From NCBI GenBank assembly GCA_963718355.1, contig CAVQZA010000001.1, forward strand, positions 1 to 64,000: a stretch of DNA of 64,000 bases, given 5' to 3'. The position numbers and the translations under genes are program-made. Shown here one piece after another: positions 43,087 to 51,045 of the stretch (its first letter is position 1; every line of letters begins with the position of its first letter). Source of the stretch: CAVQZA01 sp963718355. Lineage in GTDB: Bacteria > Actinomycetota > Thermoleophilia > Gaiellales > Gaiellaceae. The notes beneath the pieces were generated by a model that did not search any database, was not told the DNA's origin, and saw only the letters and a list, made by a program, of their open reading frames with translations.

Positions 43087-44130
43087 CTAGTACAGAACGA
43101 GTCGATCGCGATGCACCGCTTCGACGCCGCGCGGCCGTCCTGTGAGCTCCGCCGCGCTGCCCGCGCTGAGGCCTTTCGCGAAGGCAACGCCGTCCGAGCC
43201 GACGAGCTCGACTCCGTCGCCCGCCTCGAAGCGGCCGTCACACGAGAGGACGCCGACGGCGAGCAGGCTCCTCCCCTCCTCGCGCACCGCGCGGCGCGCT
43301 CCGTCGTCGACGTGGAGGCGACCGACGACCGGCGTGCCGAAACGAAGCCAGAGCTTGAACGCCGGCTGCGCGCCCTCCTCCGCGGCGAAGCGCGTTCCGC
43401 GCGGCTCGCCCGCGACGATGGGGCCGAGCACCGACTCCCCGGTGCCGCCCGCGATGACCGTGGTGATCCCGGCGGCGACCGCCATGTGCGCGGCGGCGAC
43501 CTTGCTCTCCATGCCGCCCGTGCCGAGCGCAGTGCTCTTGCCGAACACCGCGTCGCCGACCGCCGCGCCGTCGCCGATCGGCTCGGCGCCCGGCTCGCCC
43601 GGCGCGCGAGTGAACACGCCCTCGGCCTCGGTCAGCAGCACCAGGAGTCTCGCGCGCGCGAGGATCGCCACCTGCGCGGCGAGGGCGTCGTTGTCACCGA
43701 GCGAGATCTCGTCGGTCGCGGTCGCGTCGTTTTCGTTCACGACGGGCACCGCGCCGAGCGCATGGAGCGCGGCGAGCGCGTTGTGCGCGTTGACGTAAGC
43801 GGCGCGGTCGGCGATCTCGCGCCCGGTGAGCAGAACCTGGGCGGCGGAGAGCCCCTCGCGGCCGAGTGCGTCGTCCCACGCGGCCTGGAGCCGCGCCTGG
43901 CCGAGCGCCGAGGCGGCCTGCAGCTGCGGCATCGAGCGCGGCCTGGTTACGAGGCCGAGCCGCGGCAGCCCAAGAGCGATCGCGCCCGACGAGACGACGG
44001 TGACCGGAGTCCCGGCAGCGACGAGCTCCGCTATCTCGGCGGCACGGCGTCGGAGCACCGCGCGCCTGACCTTCCCGCCGGGGCCGACGATCAGGCTGGT
44101 GCCGAACTTGACGACGACCGGCCGCCGCAC
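43087..44130 (-). CDS. proB: Glutamate 5-kinase
   Basis: A 347-residue enzyme for the first step of proline synthesis, phosphorylating glutamate. The amino-acid kinase domain has VVKFGTSLI at the N terminus, VVSSGAIALG, VPVVNENDATATDE and TGGMESKVAAA. A C-terminal PUA domain (from about residue 270, RSLLAVGVLSCDG) is present as in the long bacterial form. The start is GTG 44130, 3 bp after the proA stop, so proA-proB form one operon in reverse of the usual order. Confidence 0.93.
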   Translation of the reverse strand: MRRPVVVKFGTSLIVGPGGKVRRAVLRRRAAEIAELVAAGTPVTVVSSGAIALGLPRLGLVTRPRSMPQLQAASALGQARLQAAWDDALGREGLSAAQVLLTGREIADRAAYVNAHNALAALHALGAVPVVNENDATATDEISLGDNDALAAQVAILARARLLVLLTEAEGVFTRAPGEPGAEPIGDGAAVGDAVFGKSTALGTGGMESKVAAAHMAVAAGITTVIAGGTGESVLGPIVAGEPRGTRFAAEEGAQPAFKLWLRFGTPVVGRLHVDDGARRAVREEGRSLLAVGVLSCDGRFEAGDGVELVGSDGVAFAKGLSAGSAAELTGRPRGVEAVHRDRLVLY

Positions 44131-44133
44131 GGG

Positions 44134-45402
44134 TCAGCGGCTCTGCGTTCCGTCACCGACGATTCGGTACTGGCGCAGCCACAGGTCGCGGTAGGTGACC
44201 GGGCCGCGCGGGCCGGGCGTCCAGTCGACGTTGATCCCGGTCTCGGGCGCGCCGGTCAGCTCGAAGCCGTCGGTGTAACGCGTCGGCGCGTGCCAGTACG
44301 CCGCCGTGCCGCGATAGCCGTCGAGGAAGCGCTGTGCCGCCTCGGCGTCCTCGGTGACGATTCCCGCGGCGAGCCCTGAGGTCTCCTCGTTCGCGAGCCG
44401 CACCGCCTCGTCGAGGTCGTCGACGACGTCGATGGTCACCGTCGCGACGCGGTCGGCGTCGTTGGCCCACTCGTAGCCGAGTCGCTTGTCGAGCGGTTCG
44501 CCGACATCGGCGCGTTGGGTCCCGCGCACCTCGATTCCGAGCCCGTCGATCAGCGCGATCAGGTCGGGCAGGAGCCCGCGCGCGCCACGGTCGACGAGCA
44601 ACAGATTGAGCCGGTTGCAGACGCCGAGCCGGTCGAGGCTCGCGGCGGTGAGCGCGAGCGCCTTCTCGCGGTCGGCGGTCGGGTGGACATAGAGAACGCC
44701 GCCGCCCTCGGCGTGAGCGAGCGCGCGGACGCCGTTCTCGGCCGCAAGGCGCGAGAGCTCGGCAGTCGTCTCGCCGCTGCCGCGGAGGATCACGAGCGGC
44801 AGCACCTTCGGCAGGGAGACGAGCACGCGCGCGCCCTCGCGATCGGGTGAGCGCACGAGGCCGACCGCGCCGGCGGGGAGCCCTGCATCCTCGAGCGCGG
44901 GCCGCAAGACGTCGTCGACGAGCACGGTGACGGTTCGCAGCGCAGCGGCGCCGGTGCGCAGAACCGCCGTGTTGAGACTCTTGAGCAGCTGGCCGGCGAC
45001 GTCGAGCGCGACGTTCGGGCGCGCCTCGAAGTTGGCGCCGACGGTGCCGATCGGGATTCGCCGCTCTGTGACCACGAGCCCGTTCTCGAGCGTGCGCGAC
45101 CCGACCTCGCGTTCGAGCGCGGGCAGCGCCGCCATCGCCCGCGCCTGCGAGGCGAGCGCATCGACACGGCGATCGTCGAGCCGGAGCCGGTCGAGCATCC
45201 CCTCGTCGAGCCTCCCCTGGGCCGCCGCGTAGTCCGCCTCGTTGGCGAGCAGGATCTCGGCGCGGCGCTCATCGACGAGCGCCGCAGCCCGCTCGAGCGC
45301 CGCTGTGACGCTCGCGTCGGTCAGCGCCGAGAGCGCGCGCCCGGCCTCGGCGGCCTCACGCTCGACGAGCGCCCGTAGGTCGACCTGTTGATCAAGCGCC
45401 AT
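44134..45402 (-). CDS. proA: Gamma-glutamyl phosphate reductase
   Basis: A 422-residue NADPH-dependent enzyme of the aldehyde dehydrogenase superfamily. It reduces glutamyl phosphate to glutamate semialdehyde. RIPIGTVGANFEARPNV, ILRGSGETT and the catalytic cysteine in LGVCNRLNLLL are characteristic, and the C-terminal APTRYTDGFEL is conserved. ATG 45402 has no Shine-Dalgarno sequence; TATCGT lies 7 nt upstream, consistent with a leaderless transcript. It is followed by proB. tRNA-Ser diverges 36 bp away. Confidence 0.94.
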   Translation of the reverse strand: MALDQQVDLRALVEREAAEAGRALSALTDASVTAALERAAALVDERRAEILLANEADYAAAQGRLDEGMLDRLRLDDRRVDALASQARAMAALPALEREVGSRTLENGLVVTERRIPIGTVGANFEARPNVALDVAGQLLKSLNTAVLRTGAAALRTVTVLVDDVLRPALEDAGLPAGAVGLVRSPDREGARVLVSLPKVLPLVILRGSGETTAELSRLAAENGVRALAHAEGGGVLYVHPTADREKALALTAASLDRLGVCNRLNLLLVDRGARGLLPDLIALIDGLGIEVRGTQRADVGEPLDKRLGYEWANDADRVATVTIDVVDDLDEAVRLANEETSGLAAGIVTEDAEAAQRFLDGYRGTAAYWHAPTRYTDGFELTGAPETGINVDWTPGPRGPVTYRDLWLRQYRIVGDGTQSR

Positions 45403-45409
45403 AGGTGGC

Positions 45410-45415
45410 ACGATA
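45410..45415 (-). promoter_or_regulatory. -10 hexamer TATCGT for leaderless proA mRNA
   Basis: TATCGT on the minus strand is followed by 7 nt and the ATG at 45402. Confidence 0.45.
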
Positions 45416-45425
45416 CCCCGCCGCG

Positions 45426-45431
45426 TAGCAT
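45426..45431 (+). promoter_or_regulatory. -10 hexamer TAGCAT of tRNA-Ser
   Basis: TAGCAT is followed by 7 nt and the first base of the mature tRNA, so the transcript would start at or next to the tRNA 5' end. Confidence 0.5.
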
Positions 45432-45438
45432 TCCCCCC

Positions 45439-45523
45439 GGCGGGATGCCGGAGCGGTCGAACGGGGCGGTCTTGAAAACCGCTAACTCGAAAGGGTTCAT
45501 GGGTTCAAATCCCATTCCCGCCG
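45439..45523 (+). tRNA. tRNA-Ser (anticodon TGA)
   Basis: An 85-nt class II tRNA. The acceptor GGCGGGA pairs with TCCCGCC and the discriminator is G. The anticodon loop CTTGAAA closed by GCGGT/ACCGC gives anticodon TGA (codon TCA). It has a long variable arm and the T-arm GGGTTCAAATCCC. CCA is not encoded. The sequence beyond is lower in GC and accessory in content, so this tRNA may have been an integration site. Confidence 0.95.
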
Positions 45524-45534
45524 TCCCACTAGCA

Positions 45535-45570
45535 GAGCCGAATCCCGCATGGCGACGCGGGGTTCGGCTC
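45535..45570 (+). terminator. 14-bp hairpin downstream of tRNA-Ser
   Basis: The arms GAGCCGAATCCCGC and GCGGGGTTCGGCTC pair fully with one U-G and leave an 8-nt loop. It begins 12 nt past the tRNA, as expected for its terminator. Confidence 0.65.
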
Positions 45571-45609
45571 GTTCAGACACCTTCGGTTATTCGGTGGGTC
45601 ATACCACTT

Positions 45610-45663
45610 AGAACCGCTAAGAACCGCTCCGTTCAGGTATCGACTGTCCCGCACTGTCCCGCA
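45610..45663. repeat. Two short tandem repeats downstream of tRNA-Ser
   Basis: AGAACCGCT occurs at 45610-45618 and 45620-45628. CTGTCCCGCA occurs twice in direct tandem at 45644-45663. Short direct repeats next to a tRNA resemble integrase arm or core sites; there is no integrase gene to support this. The 257-bp gap up to 45780 holds no gene. Confidence 0.4.
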
Positions 45664-45780
45664 CAAGTGACGCGCACGGAGGGTCTGGCAGACGCCAACG
45701 CGGGCGTTCTGCGAGGAGACGCAGTTGACAGATCGAGACGACGGACGCAGGTTTGTGACTCACCGAGATTGGAGGCTGCA

Positions 45781-47040
45781 ATGCAGACGGAGTACGTGTC
45801 GAGGCTGCAAGGTGTAGGCGATCGGTTGTTCGCGGATCCGCGGCCGACGCCAGACGAGAGCTCCTTTCAGGTCGATAACACCTCAGCTCAGTACTACGGA
45901 TCCCCCTATTACAGGCTTCACAAGGATGAGGTGCAGCCGATTCCCGCACCAGTCGTGCCGCAACCTCGGCTTGATTTGGCCAGCGTCCTACCGAGCACCG
46001 TCATGACGTCGATCACGAACGCGAAGAAACTCGTCTTTCATGCGGTTGGGGACACTGGTGCTGCGAAGGTGAACAGTTTCCAAAGCGCGGCCCAGGCGAT
46101 CGCCAACGAGGCCAGTGTCGCTGATGCGATGAGCCGAGACGTCTCCCACTCCGGCCCTACTACGCCGGCGTTCTTCTTCCATCTTGGTGATGTCGTCTAC
46201 AACTTTGGTGAGGGTCAGTACTACTACGACCAGTTCTACGAACCGTTCCGCTCCTACGACCGGCCGATCTTCGCGATCCCCGGAAACCACGACGGCAGCG
46301 TGTTCGGGACGGATCCGAACGTGCCGCAGGTACCCACGCTGGCCGCGTTCCTTCGCAACTTCTGCGACTCGAGCCCTGGCCCGTCGCCGGACTCCGGCGG
46401 GCTGGTGCGCTCGACGATGACCCAGCCGGGCGTCTACTTCACCCTCGATGCACCCTTCGTATCGATCATTGGCCTCTACACCAACGTCCTCGAAGGCCCC
46501 GGCGTGATCTCAAGCCAAGGAGGTGCGTACCCACGGGTCGGCGATGCCCAGCTCGAGTTCCTCAAAGCCGAACTGCAACGCCTCGCACCAGCACGGAAGG
46601 CGCTCGAGCGCGCGGTGATCATCGCTTGCCACCACCCGCCTGCGTCCGTCGACGGCAAGCACGGTGGCACGACCGGCCTTGCCGACGACATAGACACCGC
46701 TTCCAAAGCCGCCGGCTTCTGGCCCGATGCCGTCCTCTCCGGACACGCGCACCTCTATCAACGCTTCACCCGCAAGACAACAGACGGACGCCAGATCCCA
46801 TACGTCGTCGCCGGAAGCGGCGGCTTCGCAGCAACCAAACCAACAGCGGGGCTCCCCCAAGCACCGATCACCAACGGCGAGTACACCCTCGTTAAGAACC
46901 CGATCATCGAGTTCGGTTACCTCACCATCACCATCGACATGACTAAAAAACCAACCCTCCGTATCGCCTTCCACGACCGCGCTCACACCAAGATCCACGA
47001 CACCGTCAGACTCGACCTCACAACGGGAAAGTCGACCTAG
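45781..47040 (+). CDS. Calcineurin-like metallophosphoesterase
   Basis: A 419-residue phosphoesterase of the purple acid phosphatase/calcineurin superfamily. The dinuclear metal motifs are all present: GDTG (Asp91), GDVVYN (Asp137), GNHD (168-171), CHHPP and GHAHLYQR. No signal peptide is seen. GGAGG lies 5 nt before ATG 45781. Codon use is visibly less GC-biased than in the flanking core genes, which fits recent acquisition. The substrate is unknown. Similar long single-domain phosphoesterases act on phosphomonoesters or nucleotides. Confidence 0.88.
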   Translation: MQTEYVSRLQGVGDRLFADPRPTPDESSFQVDNTSAQYYGSPYYRLHKDEVQPIPAPVVPQPRLDLASVLPSTVMTSITNAKKLVFHAVGDTGAAKVNSFQSAAQAIANEASVADAMSRDVSHSGPTTPAFFFHLGDVVYNFGEGQYYYDQFYEPFRSYDRPIFAIPGNHDGSVFGTDPNVPQVPTLAAFLRNFCDSSPGPSPDSGGLVRSTMTQPGVYFTLDAPFVSIIGLYTNVLEGPGVISSQGGAYPRVGDAQLEFLKAELQRLAPARKALERAVIIACHHPPASVDGKHGGTTGLADDIDTASKAAGFWPDAVLSGHAHLYQRFTRKTTDGRQIPYVVAGSGGFAATKPTAGLPQAPITNGEYTLVKNPIIEFGYLTITIDMTKKPTLRIAFHDRAHTKIHDTVRLDLTTGKST

Positions 47041-47255
47041 CGCCGCTTCTCCCAAGCCCCTCGCCTCCTTGCACCCGCCTTCAGATGAAAACGTGTGGCC
47101 CCGTACGTCGCATCGTGAGGGGCGGCAGCGCGGCGACCGCCCGTGCCCTCGTTCGGGGGGACGCCAGTGGGGACCGCCTTCCCCCTATCTCGAAGCGCGG
47201 ATCGTTACCTACCCCTCTGACCGGTGTATCTGGACCGGGCCGGCGTTAGCTTGAA
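47041..47255. other. Intergenic gap, no gene seen
   Basis: A 215-bp stretch with no plausible reading frame. Presumably it contains the promoter of the small CxxC protein gene. Confidence 0.4.
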
Positions 47256-47504
47256 GTGGTGGCATCATGGACGGACGGCTCAAGCGACAGACCGGCGCTG
47301 AAGCCTCGACGGCTCAGCTGTGAAGAGTGCGGCGAGACAGCGCGTGGCGACGCTAGTGGCTGGCGGGCCTACCTCACGGTCGACAATGAGTACGCCGTCT
47401 ACTGCGCCCCGTGTGCGGAGCGAGACTTCGGTGAGGACGAACAACGCCTGCGAACAAAGAGCGCAGGTTTGAAGAGGAGTTCCACCGCATTGGTTGGCGA
47501 CTGA
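47256..47504 (+). CDS. Small CxxC...CxxC (zinc-ribbon-like) protein
   Basis: An 82-residue protein with CEECGE near residue 22 and CAPCAERDFGE near residue 50, separated by GWRAYLTVDNEYAVY. Two CxxC pairs suggest a small zinc ribbon. Very similar short proteins are frequent in Thermoleophilia in my recollection, so the gene is probably real. Its function is unknown. GTG 47256 or 47259 may start it. There is no clear ribosome site. Confidence 0.65.
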   Translation: MVASWTDGSSDRPALKPRRLSCEECGETARGDASGWRAYLTVDNEYAVYCAPCAERDFGEDEQRLRTKSAGLKRSSTALVGD

Positions 47505-47682
47505 GAGACGGTGGGCTGCGGCTCCGACCGTCTCTCAGTCACCTGGCGCGTGGTTGCGGCCTACACGCAGGCCTCACCATCGTGCATGGTTGAGCCCGCG
47601 TCGTGCCCCATGTGGGTGAAGCGCGAATCCACCAAAAGTAGGTTCAAGTCCGGTGCCTCCAGTGCCGAATCTAGTTCGAAGG

Positions 47683-47991
47683 ATGGATGCTTTCAAACAA
47701 CCTCGGCGCCTACTCGGTCAGATCCTGATCGAGATGGACCTGATCTCAGAGGCGCAGCTAGACGAAGCGCTGGAAGCGCAGCGAGGTACCGACCAGTTTC
47801 TGGGTGAAATCTTGATCGCCCACCGATGCATAACTCGAAGCGCACTCGGGGACGCGCTGCGCGTGCAGAGCAGCCTGTTGTCGGAACCGCAGTTCGGCTT
47901 TGGTGGCACCCGTGAGGCTCGCGAGGCAAGCGAGACGTCACGGGTCGTCGATCGACTGCCTTCGGCTTGGCTCGGGCAGCGTCGAATCTAA
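47683..47991 (+). CDS. Orphan GspE N-terminal (MshEN-like) domain protein, short
   Basis: A 102-residue protein consisting of one helical GspE-N/MshEN half-module: RRLLGQILIEMDLISEAQLD, then ALEAQRGTDQFLGEIL and ITRSALGDALRVQ. It has a short polar tail and no ATPase domain. In full-length type II/IV pilus ATPases this region binds c-di-GMP or the platform. AAGG lies just before ATG 47683; an upstream start at 47653 is possible. Another such orphan and a prepilin pseudogene follow, so it may be a remnant or a stand-alone regulator. Confidence 0.6.
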   Translation: MDAFKQPRRLLGQILIEMDLISEAQLDEALEAQRGTDQFLGEILIAHRCITRSALGDALRVQSSLLSEPQFGFGGTREAREASETSRVVDRLPSAWLGQRRI

Positions 47992-48251
47992 GGGGGTGTC
48001 CGCCGCTCTCCTAGTTTGGCAAAACGGTGGGCGGCTCTCATGTTCGGCTTTCTGGGGGAAAGACGACCTGGGGAGCCGCGCCCTCTTGTCGTCCTAGGGT
48101 GGCCCCGGGTAGGGCGGTTGACTCGTCCTAGGTTCACGCCCCGCGGGGCCACCGCTTTAACGGGTTCGGGCCTGCGAGCGTCACTCGCGCTTGAGACACG
48201 GGAGCCGGCTGAGCCTGGCCCCCGTATCTGCGAAGTACGTTCTGCCGTGCG
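47992..48251. other. Intergenic gap, no gene seen
   Basis: A 260-bp stretch between the short GspE-N protein gene and the prepilin pseudogene. Several short GC-rich palindromic stretches occur but there is no coding frame. Confidence 0.4.
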
Positions 48252-48646
48252 TTAGCAGGCGCCGGTGACGATCTCCCCGTTGGGGCCGTCCTTGTGGTAG
48301 GTGACGGTGCCCGGGCGCGTGTTCTGGATGCAGTAGCTGGTGCTGGTCGCGCGGACGATCTTGATGTTCTTGATGCCCTGGTCGTAGCTCTGCTGGAGGT
48401 TCGTCAGCGTGACGCCGGTGGAGTGGTCGGCGTTGAAACCTTCCATACCGGGAACGGCTGCACGGACGTTCGCCTTGGCAGCCGAGACGTTCGCCAGGGT
48501 GCGAAAGCTGAGATACGAGGGGATCGCGATGGCGAGCAGCGGTCGCCCGCGGATAGGGAGCGCGCTGAAGGGCAACGAGCGCGCTGAGCGCTAGCGCCGA
48601 CTCCGCTCTCCTCGCGAGCGAGGCGATGCCGCAGATACGCAGTCAT
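48252..48646 (-). pseudogene. Frameshifted type IV prepilin
   Basis: ATG 48646 has a good AAGGAGG site and opens MTAYLRHRLAREESG, a typical prepilin leader. The expected FTLIELL hydrophobic start is replaced by scrambled sequence in this frame. The rest of the pilin continues in another frame: LLAIAIPSYLSFRTLANV, then AKANVRAAVPGMEGFNADH and a disulfide-type end (SYCIQNTRPG ... IVTGAC) with a TAA at 48252. The break is between about 48540 and 48600. As it stands, no normal pilin can be made. Confidence 0.75.
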
Positions 48647-48795
48647 TGATCCTCCTTCAAGAAGGTCGAGGCCGCAGTCGTCGGCTATATCGACAGTCGA
48701 TCTTCTCGGCTGAAACCAGATCGGGGATCACGTCCTTGCGTCTCATGCCCGTGAGCCGTGAATCACGCTCGCCTCCGCTGGCGGCAGGAGCGAGG

Positions 48796-49497
48796 CTAAG
48801 CGGCTACTGACCGCCAGATCGTGTCGATGTCGGAGAGTTCCGCCACGGCCGGTTCGATCGGGAAGGCCATCACCGCTTGGACGGCGCCCACTGCATCCTC
48901 ATCGGAGGGGTCGGCGAACGCGACCCTCAGTTCGCTCCCCATGAAGCAGACGGGAACGGCGGCGTAGCGGCGACCGATCTCGGGTGACATCAGCATGAGC
49001 GCGGAGCGATCGACCCCGGTTGAGGCAAGATTGCAATACGGGATCGACCACTGCTCAGCCAGCACCCGTGCGAGCTCGGACTCGAACACCCAGCCACGCC
49101 GGATCAGGACCCGCCCGACAACATCACCGCGTTGGCGGCTCTCCACGAGAGCCTGCGAGAGCTGCGCCTCGGTGATCAAACCCTTCCGGACAAGCAACTC
49201 GCCAAGCCGCGGGGGCGGCGGCCCACCGAGGTCAGCCTGACGGGTAGCGACTCTGAATGAATCCTCGCTCGCAGCGGGACCGTCTGGCCGGCGAGAAGGC
49301 GCTGTTGCTACCTCGACGTGATTCGCGCGCGCCCACGTCTCGTAATACATCTCCGGACTCTCGTCCTCGTTAAGCAGCCCATCGGGGAAGTCAATGTCGA
49401 CGGCCTCACCGTCGCCACAAACCACCGAGGCACCGAGCCGCAAGAAGTAGTTCCGAAGCGACACGTACTGTCGGGAGTCAGACAGCACTACACGCAT
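48796..49497 (-). CDS. Orphan GspE N-terminal (MshEN-like) domain protein, long
   Basis: A 233-residue protein. Residues 95-233 form a full GspE-N/MshEN domain: RLGELLVRKGLITEAQLSQA, then GRVLIRRGWVFESELARVLA, IPYCNLASTGVDRSAL, AVPVCFMGSELRVAFADP. The N-terminal 60 residues (RVVLSDSRQYVSLRNYFLRL, VDIDFPDG) are a separate small domain, and a disordered linker joins the two. There is no ATPase core. I chose ATG 49497. A c-di-GMP-binding or adaptor role is possible from the domain's known behaviour in MshE. It lies 149 bp upstream of the prepilin pseudogene on the same strand. Confidence 0.72.
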   Translation of the reverse strand: MRVVLSDSRQYVSLRNYFLRLGASVVCGDGEAVDIDFPDGLLNEDESPEMYYETWARANHVEVATAPSRRPDGPAASEDSFRVATRQADLGGPPPPRLGELLVRKGLITEAQLSQALVESRQRGDVVGRVLIRRGWVFESELARVLAEQWSIPYCNLASTGVDRSALMLMSPEIGRRYAAVPVCFMGSELRVAFADPSDEDAVGAVQAVMAFPIEPAVAELSDIDTIWRSVAA

Positions 49498-49772
49498 CCC
49501 AACACCCCACAAAGCCGACGTGCAGTAAGACAGGCGATCATGAGTTCGAGCACCCCTTCAAAGTAGAACCGCAGTTACTTGCCTATCGGCACCCAACCGC
49601 TACTCCTCAAGGGCATCGAATGGCTGCCGATGTGGCCGCTGCTGACACGAGTGCCCCGGCATGACGAGGCGCCCGGGCTTGCGCAGCCTCTACAACGGCC
49701 TCAGCGTTCCGGTCCGCTGCGTTAGGGTCGGAGCGATGGCCCGTCCGGTTCACGTACTCACCTCGCGGACCT
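49498..49772. other. Intergenic gap, no gene seen
   Basis: A 275-bp stretch of mixed composition with no supported coding frame. Confidence 0.35.
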
Positions 49773-50033
49773 CTACAGGGCGACAGCTCGGCTTGCTCCG
49801 AGCCACAAACCCCCCGGACTCACCGCTCGCATCACTTTCTCACCGATGGCGAACGCATCAGGGCCATCCCGGGCCGGCACGGTAAACACCGCCTCGACAC
49901 CCCCAGGCGTCTCATTGAATTCGAGGTCATGGCCGCCAACTAGTGCTACCTCGCGCCACAGATGGGCACGCCACGCCTCGGAGTCCATTCCCCCGAACCC
50001 CGATGAGTAGCGGTAGCTCTCAAGAGAAACCAC
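49773..50033 (-). CDS. Small hypothetical protein
   Basis: An 86-residue frame (ESYRYSSGFGGMDSEAWRAH, VALVGGHDLEFNETPGGVEA) with a balanced amino-acid mix, unlike the arginine-rich shadows around it. Start GTG 50033. No family recognised, and no neighbour helps. It may be a gene fragment. Confidence 0.35.
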   Translation of the reverse strand: MVSLESYRYSSGFGGMDSEAWRAHLWREVALVGGHDLEFNETPGGVEAVFTVPARDGPDAFAIGEKVMRAVSPGGLWLGASRAVAL

Positions 50034-50405
50034 TGTTCCGCATCCCGCCTTATCCGCTGGTCATGAAGCGCGCCGAGCGCCGCGCCTTGCAGCCGTTGAA
50101 CTTGAGGAACCCGACGCCCGGCGCGTAGGCCGCACGCTCAAGGATTTCACCGAGCGCTGAAGCGTCGCTGAATCTCGTCGGAAACAGTTTTCCCAACCCG
50201 ACTGGTGGAAAGAAGGCCGGGGCGCGCACCCCCCTCAACATCTAGGGTGCCGCCCTGTTCGCCCCGGCCCCACTCATCGTTAGTGACGAACGGTGATCAA
50301 TGCAAGGCGATCCCTGCGTACTCCTTTTCGCTGTCGGCGATTGCTTCGGCTCCGCGTCTTGATCGGCCGGACGCACGCGACGCCGTCCACCAGCGACCTT
50401 CAAGC
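50034..50405. other. Accessory stretch without a supported gene
   Basis: A 63-residue minus-strand frame at 50050-50241 (LFPTRFSDASALGEILERAA) has fairly natural composition. It lacks a ribosome site and a recognisable family, so I do not call it. The rest shows nothing. Confidence 0.3.
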
Positions 50406-50891
50406 CTAAGAGCCCGAAGAGGGTCGTGCCGTTATCACGCGGTCGAGGTCGTGCTGGGCCCTCTCGGCTACAGCCCGGGCTCGCTCGAGCTCCTTCTGCG
50501 CCCGGGTCCAATGTCGCCGTGCCCGTTGTTCCTCGGCCTCGGCTGCGCTGACCGCCTCTTGCGCTTCTCGTAGCTTGGCGCGGGCGGGACGGTCATCGGG
50601 TCTCTTCGGCTTCGGTGAAGGTCGTTTGCCGGTGGTCGGTATCGCGGCTGCCGGTTTCGAGTGACTGGCCAGGGTGCCGAATCCGCGCGGTTCGAGTTCG
50701 CGTACGAGCCTCCCCTCGAGGAGTTCGCGTGCTGCCTCGTCGTCCACGGCAGCCGCCAGAAGGGACTGCCGGACATCGGTGCCGCCAACCTGAATCAGAT
50801 GGTCAAGGGCGTCGCGTTCACGCTCGCTCGCCGCGGCGAGGTCACCCTTGTGCCACGGCGTCGTCAGAGCCGGCGTCGACCTGGTGCACAA
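50406..50891 (-). pseudogene. N-terminally truncated coiled-coil protein
   Basis: Read on the minus strand, about 145 residues match the C-terminal half of an actinobacterial family I recognise by pattern: LLAAAVDDEAARELLEGR, LVRELEPRGFG, then a coiled coil (LREAQEAVSAAEAEEQRARR). The usual N-terminal half of about 150 residues is missing. The residues upstream of about 50845 look unrelated. The cut coincides with another decapitated frame on the plus strand. Confidence 0.5.
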
Positions 50892-50979
50892 CTCATACAG
50901 CTACTACGCGCCGCTCGACGCCGGGGGCTGGCAGTACGGGCTCATTCCGGACGGCTCGCCGTCCGTCTTCGCCTGCTAG
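50875..50979 (+). pseudogene. C-terminal fragment of an unidentified protein
   Basis: The plus-strand frame reads VDLVHNSYSYYAPLDAGGW, then QYGLIPDGSPSVFAC and TAG. The composition is natural and ends cleanly, but there is no start codon. Upstream sequence belongs to the truncated coiled-coil gene on the other strand. It is the last piece of a gene cut at the right edge of the accessory stretch. Confidence 0.45.
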
Positions 50980-51002
50980 CGAACGTCGAGAGCCCGAGGA
51001 TT

Positions 51003-51030
51003 GCGGGGCGTCCCACTCGGGGCGCCCCGC
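51003..51030. terminator. 12-bp hairpin before the M15 peptidase gene
   Basis: The arms GCGGGGCGTCCC and GGGGCGCCCCGC pair with one T-G and an ACTC loop. It lies 23 bp after the plus-strand gene fragment, so it is likely the terminator of that lost gene. Confidence 0.55.
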
Positions 51031-51033
51031 GGT

Positions 51034-51039
51034 TAGGGT
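51034..51039 (+). promoter_or_regulatory. -10 hexamer TAGGGT for leaderless M15 peptidase mRNA
   Basis: TAGGGT is followed by gaggcc (6 nt) and ATG 51046. The GAGG in the spacer is too close to act as a normal ribosome site. Confidence 0.45.
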
Positions 51040-51045
51040 GAGGCC

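Noticed and set aside
48040..48250. A riboswitch upstream of the prepilin region
   Set aside because: GC-rich palindromic stretches are present, but they do not match c-di-GMP or other riboswitch cores I know, and the nearby gene is on the opposite strand.
50242..50573. Small overlapping frames on both strands near 50.4 kb
   Set aside because: They overlap the truncated coiled-coil frame, which has much better coding character.
45524..50979. An intact prophage or integrative element
   Set aside because: No integrase, transposase, replication or phage structural gene is visible, and no exact att repeat of the tRNA 3' end was found.
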